A DNA stretch of 64,000 nucleotides from Diplolepis rosae (taxonomy: Eukaryota; Arthropoda; Insecta; Hymenoptera; Diplolepididae): contig JAPYXD010000737.1 in assembly GCA_030998225.1 (NCBI GenBank), positions 248,001 through 312,000 of the forward strand, given 5' to 3'. The position numbers were made by a program, and so were the translations under genes. The notes under the pieces are model-generated. The model was given only the letters and a program-made list of their open reading frames with translations, ran no database searches and was not told where the DNA came from. This document shows positions 44,361 to 55,223 of this stretch, in pieces; the stretch's first letter is position 1; the number at the start of each line of letters is the position of its first letter.

Positions 44361-45680
44361 TCAGGTAGAAATTTACAATTGGCTCGGTACTGCGCCAGTA
44401 CCGCCGAAGGATTTCTGGTACTGGAGCGGTGCAGGCGTAATACCGGATTCCAAACGGCTCGGTACTGGCATTATTCCAAAAGGTAACTCGGCTGGGAGTT
44501 GTCTGTCAGTACTGGGGCGGTACTTCAGATAGTATTATGCCTGTACTGAAAGTCTGTGCTGGCGCGGTACTGGTATTATTCCAAAAGGTAACTCGGCTGG
44601 GAGTTGTCCGTCAGTACTGGGGCGGTACTGGGAAATGTACCGAAAATCTGTATTGTACTAAGATAAAAAGTACAGGGAAAGTTCGAGTTAAGACTCTAAT
44701 ATTTACTTTCAAGCAGACTCTAACTTACTATTTTTATATACAAACTTACCTACAAACACACATTCCCCTCTACACTACACAAACGCTCGTTTAGGTAGTA
44801 TTAAAAATTATTCTTAACGCTGCGGGTACGAACCCTCTTTACTTATAATTAACGCATTACTAATCTAAGGACTAAGCCTCTCGGCTTCGCACGCTTGGAA
44901 TACAAGAAAGAAAATAGCGCTTATAACCTTCAACTACTGCAGGGCCGTATAAGAAGTGTATAGGCCCCGTGTAATCAGGAATTTTTAGATTTTATCCCAA
45001 TTTATGATTCTGATTGAAATTTTTAAGATTTTTAATTATTAAATCGATTTTCTATGAAATAAAATATTTTTGAAGGAAAGTGATCAAATTCTTGAATTAA
45101 AGAACATTACATAATAAAAAGATTTATATACATTTTAGAATTATCAACTTTTATTATTGTATATTAGTAATACTTTATACAGGTTATGATTCCTTTAATT
45201 TTTGTTTTCAAGAGTAAAATCAACGTATGTTCAAAATCTAAAAATGTTGAGTCTTTTCAATTCCAAAAATATGATGAAACTTTGGAATCAAGAAAATTAT
45301 CTCATAACGAAATTATGGATTCAAGTTCGCAATAAGTTATTCCAATTTATGAAGTAGTATTAAAAAAAATAGTACACATGGACTCTATACTGGGACAGTA
45401 CTAATCAGTACCGCGCCAACGCTCGGCATAAATCCCTAAGTCGGCTTCTAGCCAGCATTTGAACTCCATACTGGGGCAGTACCGCGCGAACGCTCGGCAT
45501 AAATCCCTAAGTCGGCCTCTAACCAGCATTTAGACTCCATACTGGGGCAGTACTATACCAGTACCGCGCCAACACTCGGCGCGGTACTAATCATCAGTAC
45601 TGGCATTGCTCCTTATTTACAACTGGCGCGGTGCAATGCCGTTGGTAAGATCCGGCATAAGTCTGACTTTTCCGCCTGGG
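44361..45680. mobile_element. CCCAGG-family element, copy B (1.3 kb)
   Basis: Left end is a decayed TCAGGTAGAAATTTACAATT and the right end TTTTCCGCCTGGG. The left zone has two ~105-bp tandem units starting near GGTACTGGCATTATTCC (44460 and 44567). The right zone has ~75-bp units around GCTCGGCATAAATCCCTAAG (45374-45560). The core aligns with copy A, including the SINE-like segment 44706-44925. It lacks the LINE block and the 268-bp insertion, so it is the reference for both. ORFs here are repeat translations. Confidence 0.65.
44706..44925 (-). repeat. tRNA-Leu-type SINE inside copy B
   Basis: On minus, GCCGAGAGGCTTAGTCCTTA (A-box region), then GGGTTCGTACCCGCAGCG (B-box-like) and the tail ending near 44706. 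It matches the SINE heads at 33058 and 53732 and the 3' parts at 35958 and 51480. Confidence 0.6.
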
Positions 45681-46029
45681 TAGCAAAGGCCATTTATGTT
45701 GCGACGGCAGCTATACGGAGAAAATTTATTTGAGAAAGATTTCCCAAAAGTCGAGGAAAACGGAGACATAGAGATATTTGGAAAAAGTTTAAAATAATGT
45801 CATGTCTTTATTCAGAAACAAATTCTAAATAATACTCGAGCAGTTGAGTACACTTTCAAACCGTAGAGTACAAATTCAGGCGTGTAATAATTGACAGATA
45901 TAAGGAGTGTATTATTTGCAAACAGTTTGTCATAAAGACAATTTTTCAATTGCAGAAAATTAATCCTTAATTTAAAATAAATCATAGAATGCAAAATTTT
46001 TGTGAATTTTTTCGAAAAATATTCCAGTT
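45681..46029. other. A+T-rich stretch with no recognised gene
   Basis: No repeat pair or coding motif recognised. Confidence 0.3.
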
Positions 46030-47340
46030 ATTACACTGTACAATTGTTTTTGTTATAGTCAGCAGTCCTAAGACCGCTTTAATGCAACTCTCCAACCGTT
46101 CCTATTCTGAGCTAGTCTTTTTATTCCACAGTATCCGCCACAACGTACGTCATTTATAATTTGTTTCACGTACTCTAATCATTGTCTCCCTTTCCTTCTG
46201 GGTCCCTATACTGTACCTTCTAAAAATGTTCCTGCCAGTCCCTCATGTCTAATTGTAAGTATGGGACCTATCAATCTGTCGCGGCGCCTCTTTATACTAA
46301 CAAATAAGCTTCTCTTTTCTTTCACACATGCTCTGAGCAGTTTTTTTTCTGATTTCAAGGTCTATATTTGAACCCAATAATTATGGTACTTTGGCAAAGG
46401 CTTTCTTAGCTTCCCCTATTCTAGAACAAATATCTCCATTGCAACGGCCATCCCTTGGTATTTTACTCCCTGAATAACAAAATTTGCTAATCTCCCCTAT
46501 CATTGCATTGCCTAATTTAATGTTCAAGCGGTTCTTTTCTGACTTTGTTCTACTCACGATAGCTTTAGTTTTGCCTGTGTTAATTTTCGTATTATAATTA
46601 TTAAAAACTCTTTACGTTACATTCAACGCCTCTTCTAGTTCTCTTTAGATATTTGCTAGCAGAGCAATATCATCCGCGAAACGTAAAAAATTGATTGTTT
46701 TTTCCTGAACTTTCATGCTTATATTTTTAGTTTCTTTTATAATTTCATTAATCGCTTCCCCAGAGTTTAAATTAAACAAAGGTGGTGATAAGGAGCTGCC
46801 TCGTCTCACCCCTTTCCTAATGCTTGCTTCTACCCGCTCCCCCTGAATTTCTATCACTGCCTTTGGCCTTGGTATAGAAAGCTAATAATTCATCTGTCCT
46901 TGTACTTTATCTCTTTTTTTCTTTAATATTTCAAAAAGTTAACACCAGCAAACATTGTCAAATGCTATTTCTAAGTCGATAAAAGCAATAAAAGTTGGTT
47001 TCTCTACTCATAGTCTACCGTTGTGAATTAATCGTAATGAGAATAATACTTCTCTGGTTCCCCTCTCTTTGCTAAATCCGAAATGATCTTTGTCGAGTTA
47101 GCTTCCTATTATCTGTTTTATTCTTCTATAAATTATTGTACTTAAAATTTTAGACGCACGTGTCGCCAGGATAATAGTAGGGTGTTCTTGCATTTGTCTG
47201 TCCCTACTTTTTTCGGTACACTTACAATTTTGTCAACCTTGTAATCGTATGGTGTGTCACCCGTTTCGTACATATTGCAAACTAATTTTGCACCTTACTT
47301 TCGTTTTCTATGAGGTCGGCTACAACGTCACCCTTGTATA
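46030..47340 (-). pseudogene. RTE-like LINE reverse transcriptase, heavily decayed
   Basis: Minus strand in shifting frames: FGFSKERGTREVLFSLRLIH and TFIAFIDLEIAFDNV (47090-46970), with AFDNV corresponding to the first catalytic Asp region. Then GVRRGSSLSPPLFNL and FLRFADDIALLA (46857-46645) carry the Asp-Asp pair. Further on come KINTGKTKAIVSRTKSEKNR, KFCYSGSKIPRDGRCNGDI and RIGEAKKAF, and then KRRRDRLIGPIL-type and LEYVKQIINDVRCGGY segments to 46080. Order and wording fit the RTE-like or other endonuclease-RT elements common in insects. The endonuclease is missing, and stops and shifts are frequent. Confidence 0.8.
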
Positions 47341-47349
47341 AGTTCTCTA

Positions 47350-47535
47350 CACGGAGAAAAATAGTTGATGTAATTTTAATCAACATTCGATCAAATTTGA
47401 GACATAAGGACAAGTTAGAAATTATTTAGTATCACTGTATTTATTTTTGATATATTAAATGTTCAAAGATGAATCTCAGTTGCGTAAAATTCAGAAGTGT
47501 AGGGTGAAGTTGTGAGTTGAGTAAACCGTGAATCG
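47350..47535 (+). repeat. unpaired CACGGAGAAAAATAG element end
   Basis: TA followed by CACGGAGAAAAATAGTTGAT, the same terminus as at 40230 and 21413, then TTAATCAAC-type motifs. No opposite end found. Confidence 0.45.
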
Positions 47536-47884
47536 AAAGATTTCGTCCAATAGCTATATCTATTCACGCAGGAACGAATGAAAGTAATCTGCGCCTTGGG
47601 CACACATAAAAGATTTTTAATTTCAAAACCGTGTTGAATTTTCAGCGTACTCATGTTCCAAGTTATTACATTTAATGATCAAAATCAATTAAAAACATAC
47701 AAAATACAATTGAGCGAGTGAATGCAATAATCAGTCGAACGCTCGAAAACCCGTAAAAACCATTGGACACATTGTGACGGCACGAGTAAAAACTGAAATT
47801 CCGAAATCACATAAATAAAAAATATAGTATTATAGAACTCTTGAAATCAAATCGAGTTTGTGTTGAAATTTTTACATTCTCATC

Positions 47885-49310
47885 ATGGATGAGAAGGTAT
47901 TGGTTTTATGTGAAAAATGACTTTCGAAATTTTCATCAAATCTTTACGTTTTGAGACCCCCTGAGTCAGAAAAAATGGTTTTTACGAAAGTGTCTGTCTG
48001 TCTGTCTGTCTATCTGTCTGTAGGTCGTGTGCGGCATAACTCTCGATAGAATTATCAGATTGAATTGAGCTTTGGTACACTTTATCGGAGCCGAAAAAGT
48101 AAGGACAAGTTCGTTAACCAGCCACATCCAATCAAAATTGAGGGATGGAGCACTACTTTTGTGTTTTTGAAAATAATTTTTTGGAAAAATCAAAAATTCC
48201 AATCCTGGTTTTTGATAGTGCTCATAAATCTCTACAAATTATCCTAATAACATTTTTTGATTAAATCAAAATTAGAAATGTTACAGCATATTCAAATTCG
48301 AAAAAAGTCAATATCAAAATTCCATTTACCAGTTAAATTATACGAGATACGAAAAAACGTTATGATACAATATTATTGAATACATACAGACCTACAAATT
48401 TGAATTATAACATTTTTTCATAAGATGCATATTTTTCTTTTTAATTAAAAAAAAAACTATTGAAAATCCAAAATTCAATTTTTTAACAATAATATTGGAA
48501 ATACCAAAAAAACGTAAGAATACAAAGTTGTTCGTTTCAAAAAGATCTACAAATTTTGTCTCACACAGTTTCTAATAAAACATATATTTTTCGTTTCAAT
48601 TCCAAAAAATACGATTAAAATTCAAAAATTCCATTTTTTAGACAAAATATGTGAGATACAAAAAAACGTATAGATGGAAAATTGTTTGCCTAAATGAGGT
48701 CTACAAATTCTGATAAAGAAATTTTGGGACAGGATGTATATTTTATGTATTGATTTTTAATATTGAAAAAATTCGATTTTTTTCACCAAAATATGTGAGA
48801 TACGAAATAAGCGTTGTTCTGCAAAATCGTTTCCTTAAATAAAGTCTACGATTGTTTTTCCTTTTTAGATATGTGGAAGAAAGTAAATTCTTTTAATCAT
48901 GTAATTTATTAAAAAGTTATACTGAAATGTATACAGAAAATCGAGCGCGAAGCGCGAGTGTCAAGATGAGAATGTGTTCCTTAAGGCCGATAGCGCCTTA
49001 AGTAAATTGAATTAAATTGAATTCAGTGACTTTGAGAAAATGTGTAATTCACATCATCTGTAATAATATTATAAAATTGGTTTGAGCTTCAGTATCAAAA
49101 TATAAGAAATAAACTTAAATGTATGCGAAGAGCACAAGACCGAGCGCGAAGCGCGAGGTCCAGAAAGAACGGAGCGCGAAGCGCGACGTTCAAAAATTCT
49201 GGAGCGCGAAGCGCGACGATCGAATCGCGCGCCCTAGGCGCGCTCAAACTTGCGCGCGATGAGAATGTGCCCGCGAAGCGGGCAGATTTTTTTTTGTAAA
49301 GTTCATACTT
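47885..49310 (+). repeat. (GTCT)n-bearing repeat element, copy 1
   Basis: Starts with CTCATCATGGATGAGAAGG and GAGACCCCCTGAGTCAG, followed by a (GTCT)n microsatellite (47993-48021). Then come TTATCGGAGCCGAAAAAGTA and about 1 kb of A+T-rich sequence, ending in a block of GC-rich hairpins (48945-49285). An inverted copy is at 62680-63995, partial copies at 55795-56905 and 60318-60452. Its translated frames (containing SAPIKCTKAQFNLIILSRVM, TDRQTDRQ) recur but have codon stops. I regard it as a non-coding repeat. Confidence 0.65.
48945..49285 (+). repeat. cluster of GC-rich mini-hairpins (GCGCGAAGCGC)
   Basis: Four copies of GAGCGCGAAGCGCGA occur (near 48950, 49142, 49172 and 49202), each a 4-bp GCGC stem with a GAA loop. 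They are followed by GCGCGCCCTAGGCGCGC (7-bp stem) near 49227 and CCCGCGAAGCGGG near 49270. The extreme local GC contrasts with the flanks. Related units recur near 56115-56160, 56835-56890 and inverted near 62930. Confidence 0.75.
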
Positions 49311-50700
49311 TTGACAATAAAAAATAAAATCAACAGATTTTTCACACTAGAAAAGCCGTGCTTTTCAATGCATAACTCGACGAAAATTAGTTAAATTATT
49401 AGTGAAATCAATAGTTATTGGTGTCAATCTACACGTGATGCTTCAGTGATGCCTACGCGCTAATTAAAGTGGTAAAAAAATCATAATTTATTAATAATAT
49501 TGTAATTGAAAGTTAAAACCATGTTTTTCCCTCTACCAAGAGGAAAAACTTTCCGACTGTTAGTGCTATGGAAAACTTTCATCGACAAAGTTGTTCCTTA
49601 ATGAATGAGGCAACTTTTCACAGGTTTGGGAATCAATCAACAAAAAATCAGGTAGTTAAAAAATAATATTCATATTTCAGACTCAATTAACATTAGGTTA
49701 GATACATATTTTGTATACGTTTTCAACATTTACAGTAAGACGACTAAAAAACTTTATATATACCTATGTATATACGTAAATTTTTATATTATTTTCGTGA
49801 CCCATTTTTTAACACAATAGGGCTGAAGTCTCAGACGTATATTCTGACGAATTTTTTTTTTTTTCTTTATCGACTTATTATGTCAAAACTTTAACAACAA
49901 TAGGTGTAAGATCCGTCCTACAGTTCTAAATGCAATATCTTGCTCAAAAACACAAAAACTGACCCGAAATTCGTTGATTTTAAGTTGGACGGTAAATTCT
50001 TGCTCAAAATAAAAAACTTCTGACATTGTTTACATGCCCCACCCGAAAGGTAATAAAAATCTGTTGATTTTATTTTTTATTGTCAAAAGTATGAACTTTA
50101 CAAAAAAAAATTTCAATACAACCTCGATTTGATTTTAAGAGTACTATAATACTATATTTTTTATTTATATGATTTCGGAATTTCAGTTTTTACTCGTGAC
50201 GTCACAATGTGTCCAATGGTTTTTGCGTGTTTTCGAGCGCTCAACCGATTATTGCATCCGGCCGCTCAATTAAAATTTATTTTAGTTATACTCTCTAAAT
50301 CCAAAATAGTGGATTACACCTATAAACTAGTGATTTTAAAAATTCATCGTACTGCAGTCTTGTTTGGTCGTGTTTTGTCTGTTCATCACGAAGCTTTCGT
50401 ACATGCTCCGCAGTGTTAACCACTATTTGTTTTAATGATTATCCACTAGTTTATATAATTTATTTAAAAGTTTCACATAATCTACTTATATAGATTATGT
50501 AAGTTTAATAAGTTCTTGATTCATAGTTTTTTCTTAATTCATTTATAATTACTTCTTTCTTTTTCACTTAAGTTTTTTAAATTAAATTGATTTCATGAAA
50601 GTTTAAACAATTAAAGTCTTAAAAAGTGTATATTATATAAAATTTGAAAAACCAACACAGGATTTAGATTTCACATAAATTTCTTAGGCACAATAATAAT

Positions 50701-51220
50701 TTTGAATTCGCAATTTTATTGTAAAATCCATATTTTGAAAAAGTGTATACTAAAAAATGTATACTAAATAGTAATTAATAATTATATTATATAATCAAAA
50801 ATCCTAATTATAATAATTAATTAATTATATTAATTTAAAAAAATATTTTATGAACAATTTATGAAAAAAGTTGATTTATTTTTACTTGACTAAGGCTCAG
50901 AAACTCTAGTCACTACACTGCTCCACAAGCTCTGAATAACCCTTGCAGTAACTATATAAGAAAGTACCAAATTTGAAATCTCTGAATTGTAAGCGAGCGT
51001 GTGCGTAATAATTATAGGATATAATGATTTAATGTATGAAAATTTGTTGTAATATTAGTAATTATTTCAAATTAATTAGTTGAGTTTAAAATTTCTGCCA
51101 CTGCCTAAATTATCCGAGAATCACTAGTCGCGTATCAGATAGGATACGGTGCCGACAGGTGTCCTCGTAGACAATTTCAAACTCTTATATTGCAAATAAA
51201 TGCAGACTAAATTCAAATTT
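50701..51220. other. A+T-rich family R-like remainder
   Basis: Parts near 50640-50960 parallel 40790-41210 inverted (e.g. AAAAAGTTGATTTATTTTTACTTG). No gene recognised. Confidence 0.35.
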
Positions 51221-51290
51221 AAAGAATTTGAATCCCAGCGCAGTAGAAAGCGTCTTTTTTCCACAGAAAGATTTCAAGTTCTTTAAATTA
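51221..51290 (+). repeat. SINE 3' part (second tRNA-derived family)
   Basis: GAATCCCAGCGCAGTAGAAA, then TTTTTTCCACAGAAAGATTT, matches the 3' half of the SINE at 33511-33783. The 5' tRNA head is absent. Confidence 0.6.
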
Positions 51291-51479
51291 GTAATTATAT
51301 CAATAATTGGTAATATAGTAATAGTTCTATAAAATATGAACTTGAAAGCAATATAGGATCTTTCGGAGTGGCTTTGAAACTTTAGAAAAATGTTCATTAA
51401 AATAATGACTAATTTTTAGACGAAAAAAAATATTCTTCATATTAATATCATTAAATACTTCATTTATTTTTAAGTACAA

Positions 51480-51580
51480 ACTAACTCACTACTGCACATA
51501 TAATTGCTTGTTTAAACGATATTAAAATTATTCCTAATCGCTGCAGGTTCGAACCCTCTAAAAATACTTATAACTAACGC
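51480..51580 (-). repeat. tRNA-Leu-type SINE, split by the 2.1-kb palindrome
   Basis: On minus, AGAGGGTTCGAACCTGCAGCG and the tail towards 51480. The remaining head (AGCTTATCGGCTACGCACGCT-like) lies at 53732-53790 beyond the palindrome. The reconstructed order matches the uninterrupted copy at 44706-44925. Confidence 0.6.
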
Positions 51581-51588
51581 ATACCAAG

Positions 51589-53723
51589 CACTGATCTCTA
51601 TGATACACTGGATGCACAATCAATGCAAAGTCGTGTGCTTCATTGAAGGCTGTGCTGCCATCTTTACTTAGGTTGATTACAAAGAATGTTGCGGTAAATT
51701 CAAATATAGTAAAAAGGGAAAAGTGTAAATATTAAAGAAACAATATGAAATCCATGCTTTTTTTACCGGTATTAGTATTGATAGTATCCATAATTAAACT
51801 AATGAAATGAAATTCATTAAATAATACTAAAATATAACTCGGTAATATTTATTATTATGGTATATAATGTTGTATATATTTAAATAGGCATATGTATTTA
51901 TTGCTTAACTATAATTAAATATAAATTTATTATAAATTTATCAAATATAGATTACAGAATTCAACAAGTAAACGTACCTTGGAGTAGTGTAAAAATTATC
52001 TCACGTTCTGAACGTGAACTATTAATAATAGTCACATATAATAACTATTTTTAGTATAAATTAATTCGCGTTTCATAATTCAACCCTTATGTACCTGTAC
52101 ATAAACGGTTTTAAAAAACTGAAAAAAAGCTTCATCCCCTTCTGTTTTAAAAAATTTTGAATTACTCGATCTTGTTGGCGTATTTCACCATACGTTTAAA
52201 AGGCTCAGGAGTAATAATTTGCTCCAACTGAAAGAAGTTATAGAAATAATTTTAAATATATACAAAAATTATAAACTATTGTATTTTTGTCGTTTACGAA
52301 CATTTTAATTTATCAGAAAGTAATAAAATTGGAAAAGAAACAAACCCTGAAATTTAATTAATACTGAATGCAGATATTACGTGAAAATTAAGTATGTATA
52401 TGCTGTGACTAGTATGTTACTAAATAATAGAATCTAATTCTATAAAGACCTAAGTTATAATATAGAAGATTATCACTAAATAGTACAAAACATCAGGTAC
52501 GAAAGTACTTCACAAGCAGCAAATAATAATAAATATAAATATAAATATTTAAATATAAATAATTCTTAAAAGAAAATAATCAATAATAATTACAATAATA
52601 AACAAAATAATAAATAAATAATAAAAAAATAATAAATAAAATCATTGTTTTCTTTTAAGAATTGTTTATTTATTACTTTTGCATGTAGTTTAAAAATTAA
52701 GGTGTTGAATTAGTCACTACTTTAGTTTGACATTTAAAACTTCTTGTTTGTGATACTCTGGTGATTTTTAATTAAGTGATTTGCTGCTTGTGAAGTACTT
52801 TCGTACCTGATGTTTTCTACTATTTAGTAATAATCTTCTATATTATTACTTAGGTCTTTATAGAATTGGATTCTATTATTTAGTAACATACTAGTCACTG
52901 CATGTACATACTTAATTTTCATCTAATATCTGCATTCAGTATTAATTATATTTTAGGGTTTGTTTCTTTTCCAATTTTATTATTTTCTGATAAATTAAAA
53001 TGTTCGTAAACGACCAAAATACAATAGTTTATAATTTTTGTATATATTTAAAATTATTTCTATTACTTCTTTCAGTTGGAGCAACTTATTACTCCTGAGA
53101 AATTTAAACGTATGATGAAATACGCCAACAAGATCGAGTAATTCAACATTTTTTAAAACAGAAGGGGATGGAGCTTTTTTCAGTTTTTAAAACCGTTTAT
53201 GTACAGGTACATAAGGGTTGAATTATGAAACGCGAATTAATTTATACTAAAAATAGTTATTATATGTGACTGTTATTAATAGTTCACGTTCAGAACGTGA
53301 GATAATTTTTACACTACTCCAAGGTACGTTTACTTGTTGAATTCTGTAATCTATATTTGATAAATTTATAATAAATTTATATTTAATTATAGTTAAGCAA
53401 TAAATACATATGCCTATTTAAATATATACAACATTATATACCATAATAATAAATATTACCGAGTTATATTTTAGTATTATTTAATGAATTTCATTTCATT
53501 AGTTTAATTATGGATACTATCAATACTAATACCGGTAAAAAAGCATGAGTTTCATATTATTTATTTAATATATACACTTTTCCCTTTTTGCTATATTTGA
53601 ATTTACCGCAACATTCTTTGTAATCAACCTAAGTAAATATGGCGGCTCAGCCTTCAATTGGGCACACGACTTTGCGGACTTTCCTATTGGCATTGTGCAT
53701 CCAGTGTATTATAGAGATCAGTG
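51589..53723. mobile_element. 2.1-kb near-perfect palindromic element with 8-bp TSD
   Basis: Arms of roughly 900-950 bp (51589 to about 52515 and about 52775 to 53723) are almost identical inverted copies, starting CACTGATCTCTATGATACAC. The loop of about 250 bp is A+T-rich with (TAA)n. ATACCAAG flanks both ends (51581-51588 and 53724-53731), an 8-bp target duplication. The target is a SINE copy, whose halves rejoin sensibly when the element is removed. No coding. An 8-bp duplication suits hAT, P or Merlin types, but the terminus does not decide. Confidence 0.9.
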
Positions 53724-53731
53724 ATACCAAG

Positions 53732-54065
53732 CTACCAATTAAGCTTATCGGCTACGCACGCTTATATAGTAATAGTATAATAGCCGCTACAAGCTGCATG
53801 GACATTTAAGACGTGTGGCACGGCGGCATGGTGCTCAGCTTTTCAAATTCTACGAATCACGAGAGCTTAAGGTACATTAGCTTATGTATGACTGACTACT
53901 AAACGTTTTGAAGTGTGCGCCAAATGACAAAAACTCCACAGTGCGTTCCACAATAAATTCATACTCTGACGCATTTTTTGACCATTTCCATTGCATCTAC
54001 ACATGTTAATATAAGCTTTCATTTCATAATTCTAGTTGTAATGATTAATCCTCGAAAAATAATTC
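53732..54065. other. SINE head remnant, then no recognised gene
   Basis: The first 60 bp complete the SINE split by the palindrome. The rest has no recognised feature. Confidence 0.35.
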
Positions 54066-54067
54066 TA

Positions 54068-55223
54068 CACGGAAAAAAATGAAATGTCTGCTACTGCTAA
54101 CTGCAGTTAGCTGTCGACTAGTTAATTTTGATTGATAGAAAGTTTGCTGAGAGAGTTAACAGTTTGCTGGGACAGTTAAAAAATGTTAGTTGCAATCGAA
54201 GTTGAAAATTTGCATTGGACTCCTTAGCGTATTAAGAGTTGTAGCTAATCATTTGGTTGTTGCTGCTAAAACAGTTTACTCTCCTAGAAAATATCAAAAT
54301 TCGTACTCGTAGCTTTTAAAATTTTACGCTGATATGTAAGAAGTTAGCAGCGGTTGCTAACGGCTGCTTATACATCCCGCGTTTTCTGTGCTGCTCATGC
54401 GCACAAAGCGCGACTAGTCAGGTATTGTGCTGTAAATGGTAAGTTGTACACCTGTCGCGTTGTTTTAAATTTAATTTATAAATAATTAGACGATTCGGGT
54501 TAATTTATAATGCAAATGACTGATTTGTAACTGATCTCTGAAGATTGTATTGTAGGTTTTGTAATAGGTTCTTTATTGTGCTATTTATTATCTTCTTACT
54601 GAGGTTATCTTAATTCTAAGTGTTGTATACTTGTACAATTGCGAGGCTGGACTGGCATAAGTAAGTGGCTACTGTTCCCGGTAATGTTTCTACTTGTAGC
54701 TATAAGTTTGGTTATCAAAGCAGCTCACGTTTTATTCTTATTCTTGAAAAATTATGCTGTGATTAAGGTTAGAACTGAATCAGTTTTTTTTCGTTTTTAA
54801 TTTTGCAGGTTACGATATGTCGCAAGAAATTAGTTGTTTTGATATAACTTGCCAGCAGACTTTTGTGAGTATAGAAGGGTTACGAGATCATTTTTTTCTT
54901 AAGCACCCAGGTGTAACTGTATTTAAATGTAGGTTTGGAAGTTCAAAATCAATGATTTTGAGTGCTACTTCTATTTGCAGCAATTGCTAATAAAATTAAC
55001 TAGTACTTCAAACGCTGTTAGAACAGGAAGATAACACGACCGATAGGCTACTGCTCACAATCATTGTTGCCAGTGCTAACGTAAATTAGCTGGCATCGCT
55101 AAAGTACTGTAGCGAATAGACGTTAGTATTAGCTGCTAAGACATTCGCTGTCCGTATATCAAGTAACTTTCTTAGCTGTGGTAGCGAATATTTAGCTAAT
55201 GCAGCTAATTATTTTTTTCCGTG
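54068..55223 (+). mobile_element. 1.16-kb CACGGAAAAAAAT-ended element with GTTAGC arrays
   Basis: Left end CACGGAAAAAAATGAAATG, right end (inverted) CACGGAAAAAAATAATTAG. TA precedes the left end and CA follows the right one, so the TA duplication is imperfect. Both subterminal zones (54090-54370 and 55000-55210) are crowded with GCTAAC, GTTAGC and TAGCTG motifs in both orientations. The centre holds a spliced-looking gene fragment. It is the only element of this terminus group here with recognisable coding. Confidence 0.75.
54817..54990 (+). CDS. C2H2 zinc-finger N-terminal fragment (element-encoded, putative second exon)
   Basis: ATG at 54817 opens a 57-codon frame MSQEISCFDITCQQTFVSIE..., containing CX4CX12HX4H (C-FDIT-C, then H-FFLK-H). 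This is a C2H2 finger that could bind DNA, ending at 54990. It lies just after a strong acceptor (TTTTTAATTTTGCAG, 54808). A donor with perfect context, ATG followed by GTAAGT, sits at 54439, giving a putative 370-bp intron and a non-coding or one-codon first exon. A possible second donor occurs after TTTAAATGTAG (about 54930). The protein is cut short relative to any transposase, so the element is probably a deletion derivative. I cannot name the family. Confidence 0.5.
   Translation: MSQEISCFDITCQQTFVSIEGLRDHFFLKHPGVTVFKCRFGSSKSMILSATSICSNC

Larger units (their letters stand above)
47540..50700. repeat. family R, inverted pieces arranged as a large palindrome with inserts
   Basis: 47540-47880 is largely inverted at 50100-50270 (shared GTCCAATGGTTTTTACG.GT and GATTTCGGAATTTCAG blocks). 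50280-50640 is an inverted copy of 17540-17810 and 41230-41373. Between the arms lie the (GTCT)n element and, from 49345 to 50055, sequence flanked by a further inverted pair (CAAAAGTATGAACTTTAC). It is apparently an old foldback repeat enlarged by insertions. Confidence 0.5.

Noticed and set aside
47966..48202. ORF containing TDRQTDRQ, repeated at 63661
   Set aside because: It is the translation of a microsatellite-bearing repeat seen in several copies with differing frames. No protein family recognised.
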